Below, piece after piece: positions 1-8,814 of a stretch of DNA of 64,000 bases (the first letter of the stretch is position 1; each line of letters begins with the position of its first letter). Location of the stretch: positions 124,001 to 188,000 of the forward strand of contig NZ_MKGR01000004.1 in assembly GCF_001908095.1 (NCBI RefSeq). The letters are read 5' to 3'. The translations under genes were made by a program, and so were the position numbers. The notes under the pieces were generated by a model. The model was not told the DNA's origin. It did no database searches and saw only the letters and a program-made list of their open reading frames with translations. The stretch is from Xenorhabdus thuongxuanensis (GTDB taxonomy: Bacteria > Pseudomonadota > Gammaproteobacteria > Enterobacterales > Enterobacteriaceae).

Positions 1-656
1 GATATCCAGTTTCATATGATGAAATCATTTTCCCTATTTCAGCGGATGCAAAGCTATTTTTACCTGTAAAATCAAAGAGATTATCTCCAATCCACAAAAA
101 TAATTTTATTAATGCCAGCTTCAATTCTCTATTGAGTAAACGAAAAATTTGCCTAATCAAAGACAGTTTTTCTTACAAAACCCGCCGTAATCGCAGTAAC
201 GAGATCAACAAATTTAAGCGTGCGGGGGGAGAAATCCTTCCTTCAAGTGAATTCAATACAGAAGAGTTGGTGGATATTTATATCGATCTATACCAAAAGC
301 GTTGGAATTATAGTCATTCTGAAGAGCAAAAAAAGCATCTCCTTGAGATGTACATTGAGCTTCGTGAGCATATATTTGGTAATGTGCTGTTGATTAACGG
401 CAAACCCTGTGCTTATGATTTTGTCCTGCAGGCGGACAGCCCTAAATGGATTTCTTTTGATGCCATTAATGGTGGTTATGATTCTGAATATGCTCATCTT
501 AGCATTGGCAGCATCTTGATGTGGGTAAATATTCAGGAAGCAAAAGCGCTGTGCCAGCAGGAAGACAAAACCATGCGTTACTCATTAGGTAATCCTACTT
601 TTGAATACAAAAATCGTTGGTGTGAAACATTGCCACTAGGCAAAGTGCTTTTTTAG
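1..656 (+). CDS. mig-14: Mig-14 family protein, 5' end cut off by the window edge
   Basis: The reading frame is open from base 3, so the gene begins before the window; the TTG at 132 is internal and not a real start. About 217 C-terminal residues are visible. Features I recall from Salmonella Mig-14 are present: an EIIFPISAD-like segment near the beginning, KFKRAGGEI in the middle, and a C-terminal YKNRWCETLPLGKV segment. Mig-14 is an inner-membrane-associated protein linked to resistance to cationic antimicrobial peptides, with a GNAT-like acyltransferase fold proposed. Its tail overlaps the convergent waaC by 21 bp. Next to core LPS genes, an envelope-defence role is plausible. The N-terminal half cannot be judged here. 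Confidence 0.8.
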   Translation, partial: YPVSYDEIIFPISADAKLFLPVKSKRLSPIHKNNFINASFNSLLSKRKICLIKDSFSYKTRRNRSNEINKFKRAGGEILPSSEFNTEELVDIYIDLYQKRWNYSHSEEQKKHLLEMYIELREHIFGNVLLINGKPCAYDFVLQADSPKWISFDAINGGYDSEYAHLSIGSILMWVNIQEAKALCQQEDKTMRYSLGNPTFEYKNRWCETLPLGKVLF

Positions 657-1613
657 CTTTCCCTGCAAGAGCAGCATAACTTCCTTTGAAGTAATACCTT
701 GCATCGTATTATCCGCTGATTTTAAAGGATGCTGCTCTTTACCATATCCACCAATCAAACCAGGATCAGTCGGCCCAAATAGCGTAATATTGGGTCGATC
801 AAGTGCCGCTGTAAGATGGCTTAATCCCGTGTCAACTGAAATTACGGCTTGAGCCCCTGCGAGAACGTGTGCAACTTCAGCCAGAGTCAGTTTTGGCAGA
901 ACATCAACATGGGAAAACCCTTCTGCTAGCCTGAGTGCCCGTTGATATTCATGCTCGGCTCCCCAGGGCAATTTGATGCGCATACCCGTTGCCTGGATAT
1001 CTGCGATAAGCTGCCGCCAATGATTTTCAGGCCAATGTTTTTCATCACGTGTAGTTGCATGGAGGAAAACGAGATAGTGATGTTGGCTACTGGTTTGTTG
1101 GTTCAAAAAATGGCGGGCGATGGCGTAATCACCTTGTTCTGACGGTTTTTTATAGCTCAAACTATCAGCAAATAAAGCTCGAGTGCGTTCAACCGCATGC
1201 TGTTGTTTGCTGACAGCATGGCAGTGATCGTAGAAAAAACTAGCGATGGGTTCACGGATACTTTTTCTATCGTAACCATGCTTTGGGCCATGTGCTAATC
1301 GGGTTACCAAGAAAGCACTTTTTAACAGGCCTTGTGCATCAATGACAGCATCATATTGGTGTTGCTGCAGTTGTTGCCGGAACAGCGCTCGTTCTTCACG
1401 AATATCTTTTCTGAACCAATTCTTGCGCCAACGTCGAATAGCTACGGGAATCACATTTCCGACAGCATTGTGCCAGGTTGGAATTTGGGCAAACCCTTCT
1501 TCCACTACCCAATCAAATTGAATGTCAGGAAGCTGCTGTTTTGCATCAGTTAATGCTGGCAGAGTATGTAATACATCCCCCATCGAAGACGTTTTTACCA
1601 GTAAAACACGCAT
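636..1613 (-). CDS. waaC: LPS heptosyltransferase I
   Basis: 325 residues, the usual length for WaaC (RfaC). This GT9 enzyme adds the first L-glycero-D-manno-heptose from ADP-heptose to Kdo2-lipid A at the inner face of the cytoplasmic membrane. The N-terminus MRVLLVKTSSMGDVLHTLPA includes the conserved Asp13. A late DTGLSHLTAAL motif marks the ADP-heptose binding domain, followed by TLFGPTDP. The start codon overlaps or abuts the stop of waaF, so both are translated from one mRNA running from hldD. The 3' end overlaps the convergent mig-14-like gene. Confidence 0.95.
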   Translation of the reverse strand: MRVLLVKTSSMGDVLHTLPALTDAKQQLPDIQFDWVVEEGFAQIPTWHNAVGNVIPVAIRRWRKNWFRKDIREERALFRQQLQQHQYDAVIDAQGLLKSAFLVTRLAHGPKHGYDRKSIREPIASFFYDHCHAVSKQQHAVERTRALFADSLSYKKPSEQGDYAIARHFLNQQTSSQHHYLVFLHATTRDEKHWPENHWRQLIADIQATGMRIKLPWGAEHEYQRALRLAEGFSHVDVLPKLTLAEVAHVLAGAQAVISVDTGLSHLTAALDRPNITLFGPTDPGLIGGYGKEQHPLKSADNTMQGITSKEVMLLLQGKLKKHFA

Positions 1614-2665
1614 TAATTTTGGCTCTCCGCCTGTAGCAGTTTTTCTAATGAAGATAGAACCATTTCAGGTTGAATATCGATCAAACTTTGGTGATAGCCG
1701 CCGTCGCTGTCGCCTTTTCTGATTTTGTGATAGCCCGTAATCAGTCGGATCACTTCGGCCTTATTCGATAGTGGCGGGGTAAAATCTGGGCTACTTGGCC
1801 CGTATAATGCCACCAGAGGACGGTTTAAGGCCGCCGCGACATGCATCAAACCTGAGTCATTTGTGACGATAGCATCACAAGCTGCGATGACATTCACTGC
1901 TTGTTCAAGCGAGGTTTTTCCTGCCAGATTGAGACAATTTTCGCGGGCATCATCGCTTAAAAGTGTGCGAATATCTTCACCTGCTTGATGATCTTTGTCA
2001 GAACCAAACAGTAAAACTTGATAGCCTTTTTGGGTAATTAACTGTTCAGCTAGGGTTGCATAGTGATAGTGTGGCCAGCGTTTGGCTGGACCGAATTCGG
2101 CACCTGGACAGAAGCCAATAATAGGTCGGTGATCAGCAATATTGAAGGCTGAGGTTGATTCTGCAATATCTTCGTCATTGACACTTAATTGCGGCCATAA
2201 TAAAGGTTGTGGAAGATCATCAGCGCTACGCATGTTTTTCCCTTCATACGCGAGAGCAATGTAGCGTTGGACCATAAGTGGAAAAGCATTTTTATTCAGG
2301 ACTCGGATATCATTTAACAGTCCGTAACGCATCTCACCGCGCCAGCCTGTACGTAACGGGATATTGGCGAAGAAAGGTACTAGCGCAGATTTGAATGAGT
2401 TGGGCAATACATAAGCACGATCGTATCTATTTTCACGCAATGCCAGCCCAAGACGTCGGCGCTCACCCAAGGCAAGGGCACCATGGCCAAGCGGCATGGC
2501 CAATGCCTGATGCACTTCTGGCATTTTTGCCAGCAATGGACGACACCATGCTGGTGCCATAACATCAATTTCTGCATCGGGGTACAAATCTTTCAAAGTC
2601 CGGTAGAGGCTTTGTGACATCATCATGTCACCCACCCATGATGGGCCGATCACCAATATCTTCAT
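1613..2665 (-). CDS. waaF: LPS heptosyltransferase II
   Basis: 350 residues, a GT9 family enzyme that adds the second heptose to the LPS inner core. The N-terminus reads MKILVIGPSWVGDMMMSQSL with the conserved Asp13. The C-terminal nucleotide-sugar domain carries VTNDSGLMHVAAALNRP and ALYGPSSPDFTPPLS. It lies 9 bp after hldD and touches waaC, giving the standard hldD-waaF-waaC order. I see nothing truncated or altered. Waa mutants of enterobacteria have a deep-rough phenotype, so this gene is expected to be important for outer-membrane integrity. Confidence 0.95.
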   Translation of the reverse strand: MKILVIGPSWVGDMMMSQSLYRTLKDLYPDAEIDVMAPAWCRPLLAKMPEVHQALAMPLGHGALALGERRRLGLALRENRYDRAYVLPNSFKSALVPFFANIPLRTGWRGEMRYGLLNDIRVLNKNAFPLMVQRYIALAYEGKNMRSADDLPQPLLWPQLSVNDEDIAESTSAFNIADHRPIIGFCPGAEFGPAKRWPHYHYATLAEQLITQKGYQVLLFGSDKDHQAGEDIRTLLSDDARENCLNLAGKTSLEQAVNVIAACDAIVTNDSGLMHVAAALNRPLVALYGPSSPDFTPPLSNKAEVIRLITGYHKIRKGDSDGGYHQSLIDIQPEMVLSSLEKLLQAESQN

Positions 2666-2674
2666 AGAAATCGA

Positions 2675-3613
2675 TTAATTATCCTGATTGAGCCATTGCA
2701 TATATTCAGCGACACCTTCGGCGACAGTCTTGAACGGTTGTTTATAGCCAGCAGCACGAAGTTTTGTCAGCTCTGCTTGAGTAAAACTCTGATAACGGCC
2801 TTTTAATTTTTCCGGAAAGTCGATGTATTCCACAGTTGGAGATTTTTCTTTATGGAATTCAATCACAGCATCTGCAACAGCCTGGAAAGATTCAGCGCGA
2901 CCTGTCCCACAATTAAAAATGCCGGAAACACCATTTTTCCAGAACCACAGATTGACGGCGGCAACATCTCCGACATAGATAAAATCGCGGCGGAAATTCT
3001 CACTGCCAGCAAATAATTTCGGATTCTGTTCTTGGTGAATCTGATTATTTAAATGATAGGCGACACTCGCCATACTGCCTTTGTGCCCTTCGCGCGGCCC
3101 GTACACATTGAAATAACGGAAGCCACAAATTTGGGAATCTGCATGAGGCAAAACATCACGAATATATTGGTCAAACAAGAATTTAGAGTAGCCATAAACA
3201 TTGAGTGGTTTCTCATATTGGCGCTCTTCAATGAAATTATCACTGCGACCACCATAAGTAGCAGCAGAGGAGGCGTACAGGAAGGGGATTTGACGATCGA
3301 GGCAATAATGCAGCACATCTTTGGAGTACTGATAATTATTGTCCATCATATACTTACCATCCCATTCTGTTGTGGATGAACAAGCACCTTCATGGAAAAT
3401 GGCATCAATATCATCTAAATCATCACCCGCAACGATGCTGGCGATGAAATCTTCTTTATCCATATAATCGGTGATATCCAAATCAACCAAATTGACGAAC
3501 TTTTTGCCGTCTTTCAGGTTATCAACGACCAGAATATCCTTATAGCCTTCGTCATTCAGTGCCTTGACAATATTGCTGCCAATAAACCCTGCGCCACCAG
3601 TGACAATAATCAT
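2675..3613 (-). CDS. hldD: ADP-L-glycero-D-manno-heptose 6-epimerase
   Basis: Converts ADP-D-glycero-D-manno-heptose to the L-glycero form used by WaaC and WaaF. It is an extended short-chain dehydrogenase: a Rossmann motif GGAGFIGSN near the start, an SSAATYGG segment around residue 115 and a YGYSK catalytic motif at about residues 140-144. An upstream in-frame GTG at 3622 is open, but the ATG at 3613 has an AGAGGTGA ribosome-binding site at good spacing and matches the known MIIVTGG N-terminus, so I chose it (312 residues). It is the first gene of the hldD-waaF-waaC operon. Confidence 0.95.
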   Translation of the reverse strand: MIIVTGGAGFIGSNIVKALNDEGYKDILVVDNLKDGKKFVNLVDLDITDYMDKEDFIASIVAGDDLDDIDAIFHEGACSSTTEWDGKYMMDNNYQYSKDVLHYCLDRQIPFLYASSAATYGGRSDNFIEERQYEKPLNVYGYSKFLFDQYIRDVLPHADSQICGFRYFNVYGPREGHKGSMASVAYHLNNQIHQEQNPKLFAGSENFRRDFIYVGDVAAVNLWFWKNGVSGIFNCGTGRAESFQAVADAVIEFHKEKSPTVEYIDFPEKLKGRYQSFTQAELTKLRAAGYKQPFKTVAEGVAEYMQWLNQDN

Positions 3614-3644
3614 TTGGCTCACCTCTAAATAGTCAGTTCACTTT

Positions 3645-3685
3645 ATACCCAGTTTTACTACTGTAACTCGACGTCTATTGGGTAT
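3645..3685. repeat. Short inverted repeat upstream of hldD
   Basis: The 7-bp arms ATACCCA (3645-3651) and TGGGTAT (3679-3685) flank 27 bp. Xenorhabdus and Photorhabdus genomes carry intergenic repeats with TATACCC/GGGTATA ends, and this may be a decayed copy. It lies in the hldD leader, outside my best estimate of the IS element. The repeat family assignment is a guess. Confidence 0.35.
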
Positions 3686-3807
3686 GTCTTTGCTGCGTAT
3701 GATAGCACTTAACCCCACTGACAGCAGCAGCTTAAATAGGGGAACATCCTGAAATATTACTGTATGCCGGACTCCGAGGCGTGATCAGCTTTACCCAAAA
3801 CCGCCGC

Positions 3808-3824
3808 AAAGCCCGAAGGGCTTT
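3808..3824. repeat. Subterminal hairpin at the tnpA end of the IS
   Basis: A perfect 7-bp stem AAAGCCC/GGGCTTT with a GAA loop lies just beyond the tnpA remnant stop. IS200/IS605 transposases recognise subterminal hairpins as single-stranded DNA, and this is the best left-end candidate. It could also act as a terminator-like structure for tnpA. Confidence 0.5.
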
Positions 3825-3829
3825 AAAGA

Positions 3830-4131
3830 TCATTCCGGCGTTTCCTGTTGCTCAAGGTATTGTTTGATTATTGAAAGTGGTGCTCCGCCAGCTTGCTGCA
3901 AAATAATTCGGACTCACAGAGCACCTTTGTAGTAATAGCGATCAGCAATATCTGGACGATCATGGCGGAGTAATCGACAAAATCAGCACACACGCTGGCA
4001 AAGTAGTTTCGAAGTTTTTCTATCGCATCCTGATCAAATATTTTTCGCCGGTATTTTGTGACAAATACTAAGTGTATATGTATCAGGAAAACACAGTACC
4101 TTCTCCGACGAATATCGGTTTCTTTTCTCAT
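3830..4131 (-). pseudogene. tnpA: IS200/IS605 Y1 transposase TnpA, broken
   Basis: The start MRKETDIRRRRYC and the following HLVFVTKYRRKIF are typical of TnpA. After FASVCADF the protein jumps to a segment that, in another frame, reads RLLRHDRPDIADRYYYKGAL. Roughly 50 central residues are therefore missing, including the expected catalytic HUH motif (DHVHLL in relatives). Further single-base losses break the SPNYFAASCGGAP region, and the old C-terminus QYLEQQETPE ends at 3830. An 87-codon frame remains open across these lesions but cannot encode an active transposase. The deletion size is estimated from remembered family proteins. Confidence 0.9.
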
Positions 4132-4153
4132 AGACCAAAATATAATAGAAAGT

Positions 4154-5362
4154 ATGAAACGACAACAAGCCTTTAAATTCCGGTTAAGACCAAATGGTCA
4201 ACAGGAACGTGATATGCGGCGTTTCGCGGGAGCTTGTCGTTTTGTATTCAACCGTGCGTTGGCACGCCAGAATGAGAATCATGAGGCGGGAAATAAGTAC
4301 ATCTCCTATACAAAGATGACTTCATGGCTCATTGAGTGGAAAGGGGATACCGAAACACAATGGCTAAAAGAATCCCCCTCCCAGCCACTTCAGCAGTCGC
4401 TTAAAGATCTGGAACGAGCCTACAAAAACTTTTTCCATAAACGGGCATCATTCCCACGTTTTAAAAAACGCGGTCAGAATGACGCGTTCCGCTATCCTCA
4501 GGGGGTAAAACTGGATCAGGAAAACCACCGTATTTTCCTGCCAAAGTTGGGTTGGCTCCGCTATCGAAACAGCCGCCAGGTGGTCGGAGAGGTAAAAAAT
4601 GTCACGGTCAGCCAGTCATGCGGTAAATGGTATATCAGCATTCAAACGGAATATGAGACCGCCGAACCCCATCGTGAATCTGTCTCAATGGTAGGTTTGG
4701 ATGTAGGTGTGGCAAAACTCGCGACACTTTCAGACGGTACGATATATCTGCCAGTCAACAGCTTCAAAACCAGTCAGAATAAGCTGTCAAAACTCCAACG
4801 GCAGTTAAGTCGCAAAGTGAAATTCAGCGCTAACTGGCAGAAGCAGAAACGAAAAATCCAGCGCCTGCACTCGCACATTGCCAATATCCGACGCGACTAC
4901 CTTCACAAAGTCACCACGACTATCAGCAAAAACCACGCAATGATCGTCATTGAAGATTTGAAGGTCGCCAACATGTCAAAGTCAGCGAAAGGAACGGCAG
5001 AGCAACAGGGCCGCCATGTTCGGCAAAAATCCGGCCTAAACTGCTCGATACGGGATCAGGGCTGGTATGAAATGCGCCGCCAGCTTGAGTACAAGCAGCG
5101 ATGGTACGGTGGTCAGGTGCTGGCAGTGCCTCCGGCGTATACCAGTCAGAAATGCGCCTGTTGTGGTCACACAGCGAAAGAAAACCGCCTGTCACAAAGT
5201 CAATTCAAGTGTCAGGAATGCGGATATAGCGCGAACGCGGATATCAACGGTGCTCGCAATATCTTAGCGGCAGGACATGCCGTACTTGCCTGTGGAGGAA
5301 CGATGCAGTCAGGTCGTCCGTTGAAGCAGGAACCCACCGAAATGATTCAGGCTCCGGTCTGA
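4154..5362 (+). CDS. tnpB: TnpB, RNA-guided nuclease of the IS605 family
   Basis: The start was set at the ATG of [15 protein letters not shown], giving 402 residues; a longer open frame from 4058 overlaps tnpA and adds 32 unlikely residues. The order is a helix-turn-helix N-terminal domain, a RuvC-like core and a zinc ribbon. RuvC acidic residues are visible in [21 protein letters not shown] and [11 protein letters not shown]. The zinc ribbon is [18 protein letters not shown] followed by KCQECG. All catalytic and zinc positions are kept. TnpB proteins are known to be RNA-guided DNA endonucleases that use a right-end-derived RNA. Because tnpA is dead, this copy is not self-mobile unless helped in trans. 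Confidence 0.93.
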   Translation: MKRQQAFKFRLRPNGQQERDMRRFAGACRFVFNRALARQNENHEAGNKYISYTKMTSWLIEWKGDTETQWLKESPSQPLQQSLKDLERAYKNFFHKRASFPRFKKRGQNDAFRYPQGVKLDQENHRIFLPKLGWLRYRNSRQVVGEVKNVTVSQSCGKWYISIQTEYETAEPHRESVSMVGLDVGVAKLATLSDGTIYLPVNSFKTSQNKLSKLQRQLSRKVKFSANWQKQKRKIQRLHSHIANIRRDYLHKVTTTISKNHAMIVIEDLKVANMSKSAKGTAEQQGRHVRQKSGLNCSIRDQGWYEMRRQLEYKQRWYGGQVLAVPPAYTSQKCACCGHTAKENRLSQSQFKCQECGYSANADINGARNILAAGHAVLACGGTMQSGRPLKQEPTEMIQAPV

Positions 5363-5405
5363 ACTTAGTAGGGATCCTCGCCGTTTACGGCGGGGAGGAT
5401 GTCAA
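5250..5405 (+). ncRNA. Candidate omega RNA (reRNA) scaffold of TnpB
   Basis: In studied TnpB systems the guide RNA covers the 3' part of tnpB and the element right end, with the guide taken from the bases just outside. Here that predicts a scaffold ending at the TCAA (5402-5405) and a guide starting at 5406 in the kbl leader. The terminal hairpin at 5374-5400 is clear. The 5' limit given is arbitrary, and expression is not shown. Confidence 0.45.
5374..5400 (+). repeat. Right-end hairpin of the IS element
   Basis: The arms ATCCTC (5374-5379) and GAGGAT (5395-5400) enclose GCCG/CGGC around a TTTA loop, with three extra G on the 3' side. GTCAA follows directly. This matches the imperfect palindrome plus TCAA right ends of IS605-group elements. 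Confidence 0.75.
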
Positions 5406-5502
5406 AAAGTTGATATTATCTTTTTCGTTGTGTCGTTACAGGCAGGATCTATCAGTAACATACATCATGCCTTTCACTTAGTTAGGGATTCAGGAGAAAA
5501 AA

Positions 5503-6699
5503 ATGTCAGCGTCGTTTTACCATAAAATTAATGAGCAGTTGGAACAAACCCGCTCCGAAGGGTTATTCAAAAGTGAGCGTATAATCACTTCTGCCCAGGA
5601 TGCCAATATTGCTGTTGCTGAAGGTAATCAAGTAATTAATTTTTGTGCTAATAACTACTTAGGCTTGGCCAATCACCCTGATCTGATCGCTGCTGCAAAA
5701 ACAGGTATGGATAGCCATGGTTTTGGTATGGCATCCGTTCGTTTTATCTGCGGTACGCAAGATTCCCATAAGGAATTAGAAAATAAGATTGCTGAATTTT
5801 TGGGTATGGAAGACGCTATTCTGTACTCCTCGTGTTTTGATGCAAACGGCGGTTTGTTCGAAACCCTGTTTGGGTCAGAAGATGCCATTATCTCTGATGC
5901 CTTGAACCATGCCTCCATCATTGATGGTATCCGCTTATGCAAAGCAAAACGTTACCGTTATGCCAATAATGACATGCAAGAATTAAGAGCCCAGTTGGAA
6001 AAGGCAAAAGCAGAAGGTGCGCAGAATGTCCTGATCGCAACTGACGGGGTATTTTCAATGGATGGTGTCATTGCTGACCTGAAATCCATCTGTGATTTGG
6101 CTGATGAATTCGGTGCTCTGGTCATGGTGGATGATTCACATGCAGTGGGTTTTGTTGGCAAGCATGGTCGTGGTACGCATGAATATTGTGATGTTATGGG
6201 ACGTGTTGACATCATCACCGGTACGCTTGGTAAGGCGCTTGGTGGTGCATCTGGTGGTTATACTGCCGCACGTAAAGAAGTTGTTGAATGGTTGCGCCAG
6301 CGTTCACGCCCATATCTGTTCTCCAACTCACTGGCTCCAGCCATTGTCGCTGCATCAATCAAGGTGCTGGACATGCTGAAAAATGGCGATGATCTGCGTG
6401 AGCGTCTCTGGAAAAATGCGAACTTGTTCCGTGAAAAAATGACGGCGGCAGGTTTCACTCTGGCGGGGGCAGACCATGCAATCATCCCTGTTATGTTGGG
6501 GGATGCGAAACTGGCGCAGGAATTTGCCGCAGAACTACTGAAAGAAGGCATTTATGTAATTGGGTTCTTCTATCCGGTTGTTCCTAAAGGTCAAGCGCGT
6601 ATTCGAACCCAGATCTCAGCCGCTCATACTGAAGAACAAATTGAACGTGTGGTGGCTGCATTTATACGTATTGGCAAGCAATTGAATGTCATTGCTTAA
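5503..6699 (+). CDS. kbl: Glycine C-acetyltransferase (2-amino-3-ketobutyrate CoA ligase)
   Basis: 398 residues. A PLP enzyme of the alpha-oxoamine synthase family, it cleaves 2-amino-3-ketobutyrate with CoA to glycine and acetyl-CoA in threonine catabolism. Visible family marks are NYLGLANHP early, the substrate and PLP region [17 protein letters not shown], and the PLP-lysine segment [16 protein letters not shown] strong AGGAGA site precedes the ATG. It is followed 9 bp later by tdh, which makes the ketobutyrate, so the two form the usual kbl-tdh operon. The promoter region now starts at the right edge of the IS element. Confidence 0.96.
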   Translation: MSASFYHKINEQLEQTRSEGLFKSERIITSAQDANIAVAEGNQVINFCANNYLGLANHPDLIAAAKTGMDSHGFGMASVRFICGTQDSHKELENKIAEFLGMEDAILYSSCFDANGGLFETLFGSEDAIISDALNHASIIDGIRLCKAKRYRYANNDMQELRAQLEKAKAEGAQNVLIATDGVFSMDGVIADLKSICDLADEFGALVMVDDSHAVGFVGKHGRGTHEYCDVMGRVDIITGTLGKALGGASGGYTAARKEVVEWLRQRSRPYLFSNSLAPAIVAASIKVLDMLKNGDDLRERLWKNANLFREKMTAAGFTLAGADHAIIPVMLGDAKLAQEFAAELLKEGIYVIGFFYPVVPKGQARIRTQISAAHTEEQIERVVAAFIRIGKQLNVIA

Positions 6700-6708
6700 G
6701 GTATAATT

Positions 6709-7734
6709 ATGAAAGCATTGTCCAAATTAAAGCCACAAGGAGGTATCTGGATGACAGATGTGCCCATGCCAGAACTTGGGCACAATGATGTGATGATTAA
6801 AATCCGTAAAACTGCCATTTGTGGTACGGACGTTCACATCTATAACTGGGATGATTGGTCGCAAAAAACTATTCCTGTCCCGATGGTAATAGGGCACGAA
6901 TATGTAGGTGAAGTTGTTGCAATTGGTCAGGAAGTAAAAGGGTTCAAGATTGGTGATCGTGTATCCGGTGAAGGCCATATTACCTGTGGTTATTGTCGTA
7001 ACTGCCGTGGTGGACGTACGCATTTATGCCGCAATACTACGGGAGTTGGTGTGAACCGTGAAGGTGCCTTTGCTGAATATCTGGTTATTCCCGCATTTAA
7101 TGCTTTTAAGATCCCAGACAATATACCCGATGAGCTGGCTGCGATTTTTGATCCATTTGGCAATGCGGTACACACTGCACTGTCTTTTGATCTGGTAGGG
7201 GAAGATGTACTGGTATCAGGTGCTGGCCCTATCGGGATTATGGCAGCAGCGGTATGTAAGCATGTTGGTGCTCGTCATGTCGTGATTACGGATGTCAATG
7301 AATACCGCCTTGAGTTAGCTCGCAAAATGGGGGTTACCTGCGCCGTGAATGTCAGCAAAGAAAACCTGACTGATGTTATGGCAGAGCTGGGAATGACAGA
7401 AGGTTTTGATGTTGGTTTGGAGATGTCGGGGGCTCCGCAAGCGTTCGGTGCTTTGCTTAATACTATGAATCACGGTGGACGTATTGCGCTGTTGGGGATA
7501 CCGCCTTCGGACATGGCGATAGATTGGAACCAGGTCATCTTTAAGGGATTATTTATCAAGGGTATCTACGGACGTGAGATGTTCGAAACTTGGTACAAGA
7601 TGGCGGCTTTGATCCAATCTGGCCTGGATTTGTCCCCAATTATCACTCACCAATTCTCAGTTGATGATTACCAGAAAGGCTTTGATGTCATGCGTTCAGG
7701 GCAATCTGGCAAAGTTATCTTAAATTGGGATTAA
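6709..7734 (+). CDS. tdh: L-threonine 3-dehydrogenase
   Basis: 341 residues. This zinc-dependent medium-chain dehydrogenase oxidises L-threonine to 2-amino-3-ketobutyrate with NAD+, feeding Kbl. Catalytic zinc ligands are seen in TAICGTDVH and GHEYVGEV. The structural zinc cysteines lie in [19 protein letters not shown], and the nucleotide-binding glycine motif in [11 protein letters not shown]. The stop overlaps the last bases of the convergent yibQ by 4 bp, so any terminator must lie inside the coding ends. Confidence 0.96.
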   Translation: MKALSKLKPQGGIWMTDVPMPELGHNDVMIKIRKTAICGTDVHIYNWDDWSQKTIPVPMVIGHEYVGEVVAIGQEVKGFKIGDRVSGEGHITCGYCRNCRGGRTHLCRNTTGVGVNREGAFAEYLVIPAFNAFKIPDNIPDELAAIFDPFGNAVHTALSFDLVGEDVLVSGAGPIGIMAAAVCKHVGARHVVITDVNEYRLELARKMGVTCAVNVSKENLTDVMAELGMTEGFDVGLEMSGAPQAFGALLNTMNHGGRIALLGIPPSDMAIDWNQVIFKGLFIKGIYGREMFETWYKMAALIQSGLDLSPIITHQFSVDDYQKGFDVMRSGQSGKVILNWD

Positions 7735-8804
7735 AAATTAATGCAGGCGTCTTTGGCTTTTAAGACGCCTGTTTGATCGACCTTTGGTGGCTTTCCTGTT
7801 TTACTTGTCGCTTTGTTTTCCGTTGCTTGTTTTACTTCTGGCTTGCCTGAATCATTTGGTATTTTCTGTATTGGATGGTTACCCAAGAGTTTTTGCATAT
7901 ATAGACTTAAGGCATTAAAGATAACACTGTTAGATAATGCCTGTTTTACCATCTTGAGATATTCCAATTGAGTGGCTGGTACAGGTTTTGGCTCATGGGG
8001 TTTTATGCAATTACGTACAGTTTGATGATCGTTTTTGGTTCTCGGTAGACCTAACAACATGCTGGGTGTTACCAGCTCAATATCATCAGGTAATGTTGTA
8101 ATTGCTTGCTGTAATGCGCGTATGGTCGTGGGATGTGGGTGCCCAATTGCAACGGCAGAACCTCGTTTACGGGCAAGGGCTATCGCACTGTTAAGTTGAT
8201 ACCGTATTTCGGCTTCGGTTTGAATATTATCCAAAAACACATTTCGACGGATCACAGGAACAGCGGTTCCCATTGCCGCTTTGGTAACTTGTGTATTACC
8301 TATTGTCACACTATCCAGAAAATAGAGATGGCGATGGGATAACACTTGCATTACCTTTTCCATGCCACTGAGATTAGATGTCATCGCACTTCCCATATGA
8401 TTATTCATCCCAACAGCATGGGGAACTTTGTGTATCGCATCTTGAATAATACGGGTAATTTCGTCTCTGCTCATGGCAGGATGGAGTGTATTTTTTTCCA
8501 GCGGTTGTTTGCTTAATGGTGCCATTGGCAAGTGGATTAAAATCTCACGCCCTTGCTGATGGGCTTTTTCCGCCATTTTCCTGCCATACGGGGAGTTAGG
8601 TAGGATTGCGATAGAAACCGTAACAGGCATTTGTAAAATCTTATTTTCTTCATTGACACGATAGCCAACATCATCAATGACGATGGCTAAACGTGCAGCT
8701 TGTACATTCAAAGTAAACAGCAATGATGTGAAGAATAGCAGTATCCAAGATAAAAGAGTAAAGACATTAACCCGCTTTATTAATAGATACCGCATCTTCA
8801 CCAT
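7731..8804 (-). CDS. yibQ: YibQ, divergent polysaccharide deacetylase family protein
   Basis: 357 residues. An N-terminal hydrophobic segment (about residues 14-34) ending near [12 protein letters not shown] suggests a signal peptide and periplasmic location. The domain carries [21 protein letters not shown] and [11 protein letters not shown], and [11 protein letters not shown] later, as in the divergent polysaccharide deacetylase family. The biochemical function of YibQ is not established to my knowledge. It follows envC by 10 bp and is probably co-transcribed with it, as in E. coli. A second ATG three codons in is possible. The C-terminal 60 residues are Lys- and Pro-rich and look less conserved. 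Confidence 0.85.
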   Translation of the reverse strand: MVKMRYLLIKRVNVFTLLSWILLFFTSLLFTLNVQAARLAIVIDDVGYRVNEENKILQMPVTVSIAILPNSPYGRKMAEKAHQQGREILIHLPMAPLSKQPLEKNTLHPAMSRDEITRIIQDAIHKVPHAVGMNNHMGSAMTSNLSGMEKVMQVLSHRHLYFLDSVTIGNTQVTKAAMGTAVPVIRRNVFLDNIQTEAEIRYQLNSAIALARKRGSAVAIGHPHPTTIRALQQAITTLPDDIELVTPSMLLGLPRTKNDHQTVRNCIKPHEPKPVPATQLEYLKMVKQALSNSVIFNALSLYMQKLLGNHPIQKIPNDSGKPEVKQATENKATSKTGKPPKVDQTGVLKAKDACINF

Positions 8805-8814
8805 TATTCCGATC

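Larger units (their letters stand above)
3761..5405. mobile_element. IS200/IS605-type element with decayed tnpA and intact tnpB
   Basis: Divergent tnpA (minus) and tnpB (plus), 22 bp apart, is the IS605-type order. The right end is an imperfect hairpin (5374-5400) followed at once by GTCAA; cleavage after TCAA is known for IS608. The left end is uncertain. One option is a TTAC at 3757-3760, which would put the first base at 3761. Another is a TTTAC at 3790-3794, just before an AAAGCCC/GGGCTTT hairpin. Elements of this family have no terminal inverted repeats and make no target duplication, so neither is expected. It sits between hldD and kbl, which are close neighbours in E. coli. Confidence 0.85.

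Noticed and set aside
3868-4131. 87-codon tnpA frame as a complete small transposase
   Set aside because: The second half is out of frame relative to the family, and the HUH region is deleted, so it is a pseudogene.
4058-4153. Longer TnpB start
   Set aside because: It overlaps the tnpA start on the other strand and adds residues not seen in TnpB proteins, which begin near [11 protein letters not shown].
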